The translations under genes were made by a program, and so were the position numbers. Of a stretch of DNA of 64,000 nt, positions 36,210 through 46,400 are shown piece by piece; positions within the stretch are counted from its first letter, which is position 1, and the number at the start of each line of letters is the position of its first letter. Source of the stretch: Polytrichum commune (taxonomy: Eukaryota > Streptophyta > Polytrichopsida > Polytrichales > Polytrichaceae); NCBI GenBank assembly GCA_950295325.1, contig OX485803.1:67593554-67657553 (forward strand), read 5' to 3'. The notes beneath the pieces were generated by a model, which was not told the origin of the DNA, searched no databases, and saw only the letters and a list, made by a program, of their open reading frames with translations.

Positions 36210-36249
36210 CCTGCGACGACCCGCGATATGGAACTATATTACCGTACGC

Positions 36250-37890
36250 CCTCCCACACGCACTATTAGCCCACCCTCACTAAGTGGCATAACCAGTGTA
36301 GTAATGAATGGTTAACCAGTGTAGTAATGAATGGTTGCATGAGGGCAGATACAAAACTTCTCATGGAAAATTTGGTTAATTGATCTGATAAATATGATCA
36401 ATGACACTATATGTTTAGGGAAATGGAGACAGCAATTCATTGACAGCAAAGAACCCTTCTACAAATTGATGCATGGAGCAAGTGAAGTCAAGTTACTGCC
36501 CGATTTATTATGTCTTTGTGGGGGCAAATTTTACAACCATAGGAGTGAAGTTGAATCATGGATTGGAGGTGAAGCCCACTCGCATCTTGGCATATACTAT
36601 TTATTTCCACCTCACTCCACCGGAACACTTGGGAAAACATGATCAAGGTTTTGGAAGAACGGGTTTCCATTCACATCAGTGCAAAACAAGCACCAATGTC
36701 ATTTTTATTTTATTATATGTCACACGACTCCTAATTTCGCTTCTCATTTCTTGCTCCTTACATCAAATGCTAAATGTCAAGAGACATTCAATTATGATAG
36801 AAGCTGGAGAGAGTCCAAGTTCACTTGACACTAGACCTTGAAAAGTTGATGGACCCTAAACCCTAAACCCTAAACCAGTTTCAAATGGGTGAAAACCTAC
36901 ATGATGTTCTACATAACAATAACTGGGTAATGTTCCATGGTCGACCGGATATTGTGTTAGGCCCATCAAGAAGAGGTGGGTCTAACGCAAAACCAAGGAC
37001 TGTGACAATAATTTCAGTTCCTATAAAGTTTATATAACCACGGTGGGGTTCCAAACCTGATCATATGTTGCGGTCCCTCAATACGGTCCACTTTCACTTT
37101 ACACTGAGCTTGAGGGCCCATCAATTGCAAAAAATGAATAATTATTTCCCACGGTACGGCCTTTGGACGATTTCCAAAAGCCCTTTAGATTTCCCATGGT
37201 CATGGCTTTTTGTCTGTGTGTAAAGTGGCCCTTACATTGACAAAAAATATACGCCATGTTTGATACTGCTCCCAAAAACTGAATGGAAGCTGGGACAACT
37301 GTAACGGACAATCGCTTCAGCAACTTTTTCTTTATTCCCACAGAGGTCAACCCAGTCATTACAAAACAATGATGTGTCACAAGCAGATTCAAAAATAATT
37401 CCCTCTTGCATTAATTTTTCACAATAACATATTCAAGTACAATCAATATACAACAACCTAACAAAACACTTTACTCCATATCGGCAATAAGTTAAAATCT
37501 TGAAGTCACATGTGTACCCCATTTCCCACACAGTCAAGCTACTATTGCATGTATACACACTTTAGACTATTTTCACACCCAAAGCAACATTTGGACGAAG
37601 TTTCTGTGCTCGCAGCGCAGTGTGTATTCTTGACAAAGTTTTTGCAAGTTTTTTGACATTTGACATGCAAAAACTTGCACAAAAATGAAATGCACGTCAA
37701 TTGACACACACAATTTTGATTTTGACATGTAGTGTGACTTGTGAAGAAGAAGACCACATGTCAATTGATATTTTAAAATGACACGTATCGCTAGGCATGT
37801 GTAATTGAGGTGACATTTAAGAAGAAAATGTAGATGTCAATTGACATTCATTTTTTGTTTTTGAAAACGTCATGTGACACTTTGGAAATT
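36250..37890. other. Gene-free DNA with TGTCAATTGACA motifs
   Basis: No coding region is recognised. From about 37690 to 37845 the perfect palindrome ATGTCAATTGACAT (37832) and variants (CGTCAATTGACAC, ATGTCAATTGATA) recur among several GACAT motifs; they could be a decayed repeat or a cluster of protein-binding sites. Confidence 0.4.
36849..36873. repeat. Interstitial telomere-type repeat
   Basis: Three tandem CCCTAAA units (plant telomere repeat TTTAGGG on the other strand). Shorter traces occur near 7266, 21120 and 44880. Often found in plant introns, promoters and at repaired breaks. Confidence 0.85.
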
Positions 37891-37899
37891 TGTCAAACA

Positions 37900-38790
37900 T
37901 ACACACACCCCTAACATTACCAAACCCAATGGTATTTACTCTGATCTGGAAATCGAGGCCCGGCAGTCGGTCGTCAAAGCTGACCACAGTGGCAACAAGC
38001 CGGGTTTGCATAAAACCTGCTTGTTAGGGATGCCGGACATGTCCCATCCTGGGCTGGAGCACCAACCTATATACTTCGGAGCCATGCTAGCTGCCACATC
38101 ACCCACCCACCCGATTGGATGGCCACATGCCGACTACATCATTACATGCAACACACTCATTGTGGCAGAAATGCGGATTGTTTAGTAAATGCCCAGGTTA
38201 CAATCAATTAGAAGCATGGAACCAATGGAGATCTGAAAAGAAGCGCTAAATGAGGTGATCTTGCATGTATAGCTTCTCTACATCATTGCTGCAATCGCAT
38301 CACTTGATGCAACACACTCCATTGCCGTAGAAATCCGGAGTGTCTGTTGAATGAGCAAGTTACAAACAATCATCAAGGGTGGCTGAATGGAGGTTTTAAA
38401 AAACTATAGAGAAGGCAGCCCCTAAGGGCCATTAGGTTGCCACCCATCGATGGATGTGGGTCATGGCAATGGTCCTCATGGCAGTACAGTGCCATGATGC
38501 AAGGCATGGGCGAATGATGGGAAGGTGATTGTAACCTCGGGAGTGGACATGCGGCCGTCCAGTCAGGCAGGTGGGTGATGTGGCAGCCATCGTGGCTCCG
38601 AAGTATACAAGCTAACGCTCCAACCCAAGACGCGACAGCTCCAACAACCCTAATTGACATGCCCTACACAACACCGGTTCGCTACCACTGTGGTCAACTC
38701 TAACGACCGACTATCGGGCCTCGAATCCCCGGAATGGAGTAAATACCATTGGGCTTGGTAATGTTGGGCATACACACTGCTCGCAGGCAG
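37900..38790. repeat. Fold-back element with ~240 bp inverted arms
   Basis: The left arm (37905-38140: AACATTACCAAACCCAATGG, TATACTTCGGAGCCATG, GCCACATCACCCACC) returns in reverse complement at 38545-38785 (CCATTGGGCTTGGTAATGTT, CGTGGCTCCGAAGTATA, GGTGGGTGATGTGGC). The ~400 bp centre has no ORF of note. Probably a non-autonomous DNA transposon. Confidence 0.8.
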
Positions 38791-39387
38791 TTGAGCAACT
38801 ACATACTGGCTTTAGCATCAAATATTGGGAAGGAAATGGAGCAAAATCAAGCCAAAGCTCCTCTCCAAGTAAGTGCTAAGGTCAATAATAAGCTAAAATA
38901 TTCAGTCTAGTCTGTTATTCAGTTTTACCAAGTTACATGCCTACTGTACCTCCTTAATCCTGGTTGTGTCGAGTCAATTTTGCAATGGAATACATGCAAG
39001 CTTGTTGAGGTTCAACCTCCCAAATGGATGTCGCACACAGGCGTCTGACGAAATTCGGCACATTCCTGTAACACTTTTAATGCAAGATCAGACTATTGTG
39101 AGCGTAGGACAAACTCCTATCATTGTAGATCATTTGGAATTTGGAAATGGATTGTGTCACAAAGAGTTTGTAGACTTCAGTCAGAAGAAGATTGGCAAAG
39201 CCCAAGTAGCCCAGATCTGTGGGGTCCATTAACTTGGCGTAGCCAGGTTGAATGAGGACTTCGTTGACGAGCACAAGACTCAAGAAAGTTCTTTGTATGT
39301 CTACACACGTGGCTACATGTGGTGGATCCAACTAGATTCCACTGAAAACTTGGGGATTCAACTGCAGCTCGAGCTCCATCCAGTGAT

Positions 39388-39602
39388 CAGGGAGATTTTT
39401 GGGCATAATCGGTTGAGATCCTAGTGTTTGCAAGTCCAACCGGTTACATGTTGACGTCCTTCGGTTTCCCTTTATTAAAGTGGGGTATATTCTATACATT
39501 CCTCAAAAATGATCGGTAATTTTCCTGCAGTCTTGAACTCTAACCGGTTATTTCTCAAACTCAACCAATTCGTCTGTAACTAACTGCCGGTTCTCCCCGA
39601 TC
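39388..39602 (+). mobile_element. MITE family copy C, intact
   Basis: GGGAGATTTTTGGGCATAAT to GCCGGTTCTCCCC, ~215 bp, flanked by GATCA on both sides (a probable 5 bp target duplication). It is colinear with copy A and shows the empty site of the Harbinger insertion (TTTCTCAAACTCAACC). Confidence 0.8.
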
Positions 39603-39994
39603 ATAGGCTCCATCTGCATTGGATGAATATGGGTAGTTGAGCAAGTTATGGAACCTGGGTTCAAGATCTTTCTGAAGCCACAGCAGTGCTCCAATGTCAT
39701 AAAAATAGTTCGTACCGCACTACAAAACAGCAACAAAGTCGAGGGAAGAATGACCCTTATAAAAAAAGGCATGCATGCTTTCACAGAAGCTGCTGGGAAG
39801 AGACATTTAAAAGGCTTTTGGAATGTGAGGCTCGATCTTACCATGTTCAAACATCAAACATGGCAATGGATTTCCAAGTCACTTCTCCGTTTTGCTGATG
39901 GAACCAAGAGTGATGATGTCTTGATTTATCTGAACAAGCTAGTATGACATTGTCCACAAATAATCTCCACACAAATAATCTGGGCCAAATAATC

Positions 39995-42220
39995 GGGTTG
40001 GGGCTAAGAGCTCATGCCATTTGGGCGGGCTCCAGCTGGTCAAGCCATGGCGGACGCTAAGCCTCCCCTTAACGAACTTTCAGGGGAGGTGGATAGGGGT
40101 CGGGGCCCGTAATCCGGTACCTCCATGCAGCCCCCACAAAAAAAAATGATATATATATATCAATTTTATTTAGATCCCAACACAAAATATTCATACACAT
40201 TTGAAGTAATAAAGTGTAATTGAATGTAATTAATTCTAATTAATATTTTAAATCCTAATTAAGCCCAATTAAATAATAAATTTATGCTTACCAAATTAAA
40301 TAAGCCTAATTAATTATAAAATGCACTTACTGGAATTGATCATGATTTAACTCAGATATGAGGAATGATGTGCTTAATTACACTTGTCTAGGCCTCATTA
40401 CGCTTAATTAGGCTAAATGCACTTACTTGCACTTAATCGGGCTTAATTAGTCTGAATGTGTATGAATATTTTTAGAAACCTAGGCCTTGCGCTCAATTAC
40501 CTTCTAATACGGTAATTTACACCTAATTACAATTAATCACACTTTATTAGTTTGAATTTGTATGAATACTTTGTGAAAGTCGAAGGAATTTACTAAATTA
40601 TTAAAAATATAATTATTAAAAAAACACTAATTTTAGTTTCAGTTTAGAATGACAAAGACCCTTTCAATGCTAAGTCACAAAAAAATGTATCCTCAGTGCT
40701 AATGAGGGTTTTGTAATATTTTTTAATTCCAAGTTAATTACATGCTTTATTGATGGTTTCACTTCGAAAATGAAATCCCAAACAATTGCTTATTTACTCA
40801 ATGAAAGTGAACATATATATTGGATTTTGGACCTTGAAGATGAAGTGCACTCAATAAGGGTTATATGGACAAGCGGCCTTCAAGAATGCAAGGGCAATTT
40901 TATTTTTCAAAGTCGGGAGGAGCGGGAAGCAGTTTTTGGTCAGGATTTGAAAATTTTTAATTTTTTTGTGGGGGGCTTCCCGGAGGTGCCAGGTCGTTGG
41001 CCCCTATCCACCTCCCCCTAAAAGTTCATAGGTGGAGGCTTAGTGTTTGCCTCAAGCCATGACCCCATCATTGGCAGAAGGAGTGTTAGGGCCCTACGAG
41101 CAACCCCACCAAAAAAATTAATTTTATCCAGACTAACAATTGTTGTTTGCCCCACCTGGTTCCCAAAATCAGGTCACCCTTGCATTCTTGAAGGCCACTT
41201 GTCCACAAATTCTATTAATATTGAACGCACTTCACCTTGAAGGCCCAAAATTCAATATGTGTGTGTGTGTGTGTGTGTGTGTTCACTTCCCCTTATTAAG
41301 TGAACAATTGATTGGAATTTCATTCTGGAAGTGCAACCAAAAACATGTAATGAACTTGGAAATAAAAGATATTACAAAATCCTCATTAGCATTGAGGTTA
41401 CAATGCATGTGACTTATCATTTGAAAGGGTCTTTTGCCATTCTAAAATGAAACATATATTTGTGTGCTATTTTTAGTTTATAATAGTTTAGTTAATGCCT
41501 TCTTCTCTCACAAATATTCATACATATTTGAACTTATTAAGCGTGATTGAATGTAATAAATCGTAATCAATTTAAGTAAGAGTATTCTAGATATAATTAG
41601 GCTTAATTACCTTGCTAAGCATAATTTCATATTTATTTATATTTAAATAGGCTTGATACACTGAATTATATTTATTCAACTTAATGAGTTCAAATATGTA
41701 TGAATACTTGTGAAAGTAGAAGGCATTAACTAAAATATCATTATATAAACAAACAAAAAATAGCACACAAATATAAGATTCATTTTAGAATGATGAAAGA
41801 CCCTTTCTAATGATAAATCACATACATTATAAACTCAATGCTGCTAATATCATATAATATCTTTTATTTCAAGTTTCATTACATGCTTTCGGTTGCCTTT
41901 GAGAATGAAATCCCAATCAATTGCTTATTTATTAAGAGAGAGTGATGATATATATTGAATTGTGGGCCTTCAAGGTGAAGTGCACTCAATGTGGGATTTA
42001 TGGACAAACGGCCTTCAAGTATGCAAGGGCGATTTGTTTCTCGAAATCAGACAGGGTGGGCAACAATTGTCAATCAGGATAATAAAAACAAATAAAAAAT
42101 GGCGAGACTACCCAAGGGTGCTGGATTGCGTGCCCAAGCTCTAACACCCCCTTCCCCCATGATGAGTGATGGGTCAGCCACCTAGGGCCCGCCCAAATGG
42201 CAGGAGCTCTAGCCCCAAAC
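39995..42220. mobile_element. Complex long-inverted-repeat (fold-back) element, ~2.2 kb
   Basis: Outer ends are GGTTGGGGCTAAGAGCTC (39995) and the complement GAGCTCTAGCCCCAAAC (42220); the inversion goes on through GCCATTTGGGCGGGC. Inside, a GC-rich block (40045-40135) is inverted at 40975-41070 (GAGGTGGATAGGGG versus CCCCTATCCACCTC). A ~400 bp module occurs three times: + at ~40620-41000, - at ~41125-41470, + at ~41740-42075. The structure suggests nested or rearranged inverted-repeat transposons. No transposase frame was recognised. Confidence 0.7.
41256..41281. repeat. (GT)n microsatellite
   Basis: Uninterrupted TG repeat inside the minus-oriented module of the fold-back element; absent from its sister copies, so it arose after duplication. 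Confidence 0.95.
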
Positions 42221-43420
42221 ATAAATGGTCCTAGGACACATATTGTAATTACATAAAGGTCAAGTGATGAAGTGTATGCAAAAAATCGTGTTCCCAATGA
42301 TGTTGATGCAATCAAAGTGGGTTAGATCTTTCTAAATACAAACTTATATGATCTCATAACCTTGCCCTTAGTTTAATCAGTTCAACTATGCATCTTCATA
42401 AAGAACTCTTCCAGATAAGTTTCCAGCTTACCATCCTACTGCACAAAATTAGGAGTTCACGTACAACAAAACAGGCAACGAGGAGCCACCGCAACTACCA
42501 TGCATGAGATCTGAACCTAAGTGGTAACATCAATCCTTTGTTGCTCAAGTTAGTGTCTCATCCACACCTCACGTTCATGAATGACCCATTCGGCTCTATT
42601 TTGAAGACATGGTTGGAAAAGCTCTCTATCCTGTCCTTTCCTTTTGTAACATCCTTAGATGGTAAATTGCATTCGTCTCATTGCAAGCATCAGCAATGGT
42701 ATGATTACAGGGAGTGATCAGAAGGTTTCCTTGCTAATCTAACAGTCACCACGTAGCTACTAAAGCATAAACAACTCGTTTTTTGAATCTAGCTAGTATA
42801 GCATGATGATGAGCCCAGGTCAGCCCATCAGTGAATATCCCTGTATCATGATAAATAATTGCAAAAATTGTGGAGATGCAGGAAACTGAAACCTCCTCTT
42901 CAAATAGTCCTCAGATGGAGACAACTTCCTGAAACAAATTGCAACTAAACTACTCTTCACAACTCAGAAAGTTGCCACTCAGATTCACCTCTTACTACCA
43001 AAAAACTTTCTACAGTGGGCCAAAGCTATGGTAAGCAGGCCTGGACACTTTTGGCTCTGTACCCACTTCTCTTAGGATACAAAACACGCAATTAGTGTGA
43101 GATGATTGCCAATTCCAATTCATGTCTGTAGCCATTTGCCTCATAATTCGTGGAGCTCATATCAAAGTGAAGATTCTCAAGCTCATATCAAAGTGACGAT
43201 TCTCGAGCTCAGTGAATGGTCATATACGTCCCCCCAATTATGTTAACTATTGAGCCTACAAGGTTGACAAATTCTGAGCACGTAGTCCAATCTCTTTTAA
43301 ACACATCTTTTTGGTGTCCGTTCTTAGATCCACACGAACCACACCACTCAAATATAGCTGTTCAATTAAAAAGAGTCACCATGAAAGGCCTGCGTACCTG
43401 AGTCCTTCAAGACTTAAAAT
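42221..43420. other. 3' flank of the SWC2 gene
   Basis: No second gene is recognised. The part nearest 43420 should contain the SWC2 3' UTR (minus strand). Short direct repeat at 43160-43200 (AGCTCATATCAAAGTGA twice). Confidence 0.4.
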
Positions 43421-46400
43421 TCAGGTGTTGTGCAACCACGAGACATCTAGTGAGAGTAAGCTGTTACTGGTACCATCGATACTGAGATCATAGCCCTCTG
43501 AGAATCGCTGCAAACCACGTCCAGTCGGTGATAAGTCCAACATCTCATGTTCCAGGTGAAGGCCCTGTTGTCCATCCTGCCCTGTCATTTCACCAGATTG
43601 TCCCAAAGCTCCTGATGTTTGTATTGAAAGACCAGTTTCTAAGTTAGAAGGCAGAGACACTTCTAGGTCGTCAAGCATAAAATCTGCTTCATTTGCTTCA
43701 AGCATTGCCCTCGGTATGGGGGGTGGCGTCCGCACTGGATTTTGCTTTGATTCTTTTTCTGCCCCTACTTTGGCAGTTGAATCATCTTGCCTGCCGGACC
43801 GTCCAGGCGCTAGACTACCTCCTGTAACTGAAGGTCCGGCACCATCTGATGATCGAACTGCAACCTCTGTGAGTTGAAATTGAGGCCGAGAAGAATCCAC
43901 ATTTTTGTCTACCTCAGGATTTGACGGGACAGTTTTCTTGAATCTGATTTTCATAACACCAACTCGACCACCTGCTTCAGGTTTCTCCCGTTCAACTTTC
44001 GTTCTCTTTCGTTGGTGGAGTCTCTCATGTGCGTCCTTGCGATATGGATTTTCTCCTTTACGTAGCCTGATGAATACAAATTTGGGGTTAAATGATCTGT
44101 ACAATTTAGACCACAGATAAGACTTGATGGCCAGTTGCAGTGAGGATTTAAATGATAACATCCTAGAGCACCATAGCCACTACTACCTCCCAATACTAGA
44201 CACAGACCAAAAATTTACTTCATGATCATGGTTTCATGATGAGGTCAAAAGTCTTGAAGATAAGGGCTTCCTTAATGTCAAATACATTCTAGAAGATCAA
44301 TGACAGTGACTTACCGTTCACGTATCACAGCGAAGGCTTCCTTAGTGGCATATGGGAGGCCTGACCTAGGATCTCGATACCTGCAAACCACAGAAAATAA
44401 ATTGATCACATTACCATCAGTGCAAGCAGCCAGCGATCAGTAGTCAGGTACCAGTTGGTAATCATACTTAAATTGTAGGCACTACTAACTGGGGCATTTG
44501 GAAAGACAAAAAAAGAGAAGCTTAAGACTGCCGTAGGCTGTGATAGCAGGTTGGGGGTGGAGGGATAATCAAAAATAATTCAAGCCTCTTTTTTTTGAAA
44601 ATTATTGGGTCAGATGGCTTAAATGAAAGAAAAACTAGTCATCAAAATATCTAATATTAGAAATGTTGGTGCATTCAAAACTTGGGCAATCAAAGTTTCA
44701 ATACCACTTGCAACACTCAATAATCTCTCATCCTTGTAAATGGGATGAAACATATGATTGATTTGCCTCTACCTCTTAGCCATGCTTGCAAATTCTCAAA
44801 GAACCTCTACCAAACATGAGGACCAAACAATTAAAAAGATTGTTCACAACCCTAGTTAGCACACTAAGAAGAGTTAACCTAAACCCTAAAGGTTAACATC
44901 GCGGACTTAGCCGCCATGAATGAATAAGTTACAATACATGGATTTGTATGTAGGATATGTTATGTGCCTAAATATATATGTGTACATATACATGTTTGCC
45001 TACTTTTTCATGAATGATTTTACAGACCGCCTAAGCTTTTTTTTTTAAAATTAATTAATTATTGGCCATTTTCTGCCCAACCTGCTATCATCCTACGGTA
45101 CTACAACAATAAAGTTAACCTTAGAAGGTCAGGAGTAACCATCTAGTGTTTGGAGGTGCATCTTGTCTTTGGTCTGTTAGCTAGAAACTCTCCGGTTTCA
45201 ATAAATACTCCGGTTATAGACATGCTAGGCCTACCAACCTCATGGCTTCCAAAAAGTTCCCAAGCTCAATTTCCATGTTCCCAAGAAGGAAATACTCTTG
45301 GACCTTTTGTTCATTTGAAGGTCCTAACACAGGAGAGGCAAGCTATACAAAAAAAAGAAATTCTATGAAACTCAGCAATTTTTTCTCGTCTTTTCACCTT
45401 CTCTCCCGACTTTAAGGATAACTCTGACCATACAACTTCAAACTGTTCTTGGCAATAAAACATGCAAAAGGAGCTACATACTTGGCAGGCAGCCCAGTCA
45501 CAACACATATTGGCTGCTTTGGATCTGCAAAAGTAATACCCAAAAACAAATCAGTCTCGTACAGGATAGTATGCAGGAGCAGTGTGAAAGCTAATGTCCA
45601 AATAATCTTCATGGAGGAAGCTTACAAAAGTTAACATACATGGTGGTGCCTTGGACCTTATGACCTCGGGTACATCTGCCATCTTTGTAAACTCCAGGAT
45701 GTTTTTGCCTGTCACCAAAATTAAATCTCATTAATCGGCACAAATCAAAAGGTTCCACTTCACTGTCCTACAAACGCAAATACAGAAACTGCATATACAG
45801 TGTCTTTGAAAACATCAAGGAAAACTTCCTACGTAGACCCAATAGTACTGAAACACTACACTTGCAGGGTGATTACGTATAGGTGTTGCATCAATTCAGT
45901 TAGAGGCAGATTTAGATCAAATAAATCGTTCATGGTACTTTGACTTGCCAACAAATCTGGTAGAACTTTAAGGATTATCCTAAAACATAATGAGGATAAC
46001 AACACACATGATAAAATGTCCATGGAGGAGATAATTTCTTTCATAGAAAATCAGTAGCATAGATTCACAAGCTCACTAGAGAGGCAATTGAGACATACCA
46101 TCTCTTGAATAAAACCGTATGAGGGCACCACTATATACTTCCTTGTTAATGATTGCCTTCCGCTTGACCTCCTCTTCCCGTGCCAACATGATCTCTAGAG
46201 ACTGTCGATTTTGAATCTCTGGAAACAACAACAATAAACCTCATCTAGCACACACTCACCAAGACATACAGCCTGACTGACAAATCCTTCCCTGAAACAA
46301 CCACATGTATAGCTCATTCTAAGCTCACATTTCTTTATAGAAGAGTGATCAATTACACCCTTATTTAAATCTACAAGAAACTATTCTCTCATTCAAAAAC

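Larger units (their letters stand above)
25920..36210 (-). mobile_element. Long non-LTR retrotransposon, probably Dualen/RandI-like (~10 kb)
   Basis: Coding order on the minus strand: Pro/Thr/His-rich N-terminal region, 2A-like motif, apurinic-type endonuclease, reverse transcriptase, RNase H, CCHC motif, and a probable restriction-like endonuclease ending at 25947. Only one frameshift (near 32110) and five in-frame stops interrupt 8.4 kb. The whole stretch is A+C-rich on the coding strand. 5' and 3' ends are approximate: no poly-A tail or target duplication could be defined. Four 177 bp tandem units lie in its 5' part. Confidence 0.78.

Noticed and set aside
36394-36841. Overlapping open frames near 36.4-36.8 kb
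   Set aside because: No similarity recognised and no codon or splice support; left as gene-free DNA.
40150-40620. Dense TTAATTA/CTTAATTA motifs resembling a CRISPR-like or satellite array
   Set aside because: Spacing is irregular and units are degenerate; it is simple AT-rich low-complexity DNA inside a fold-back element.
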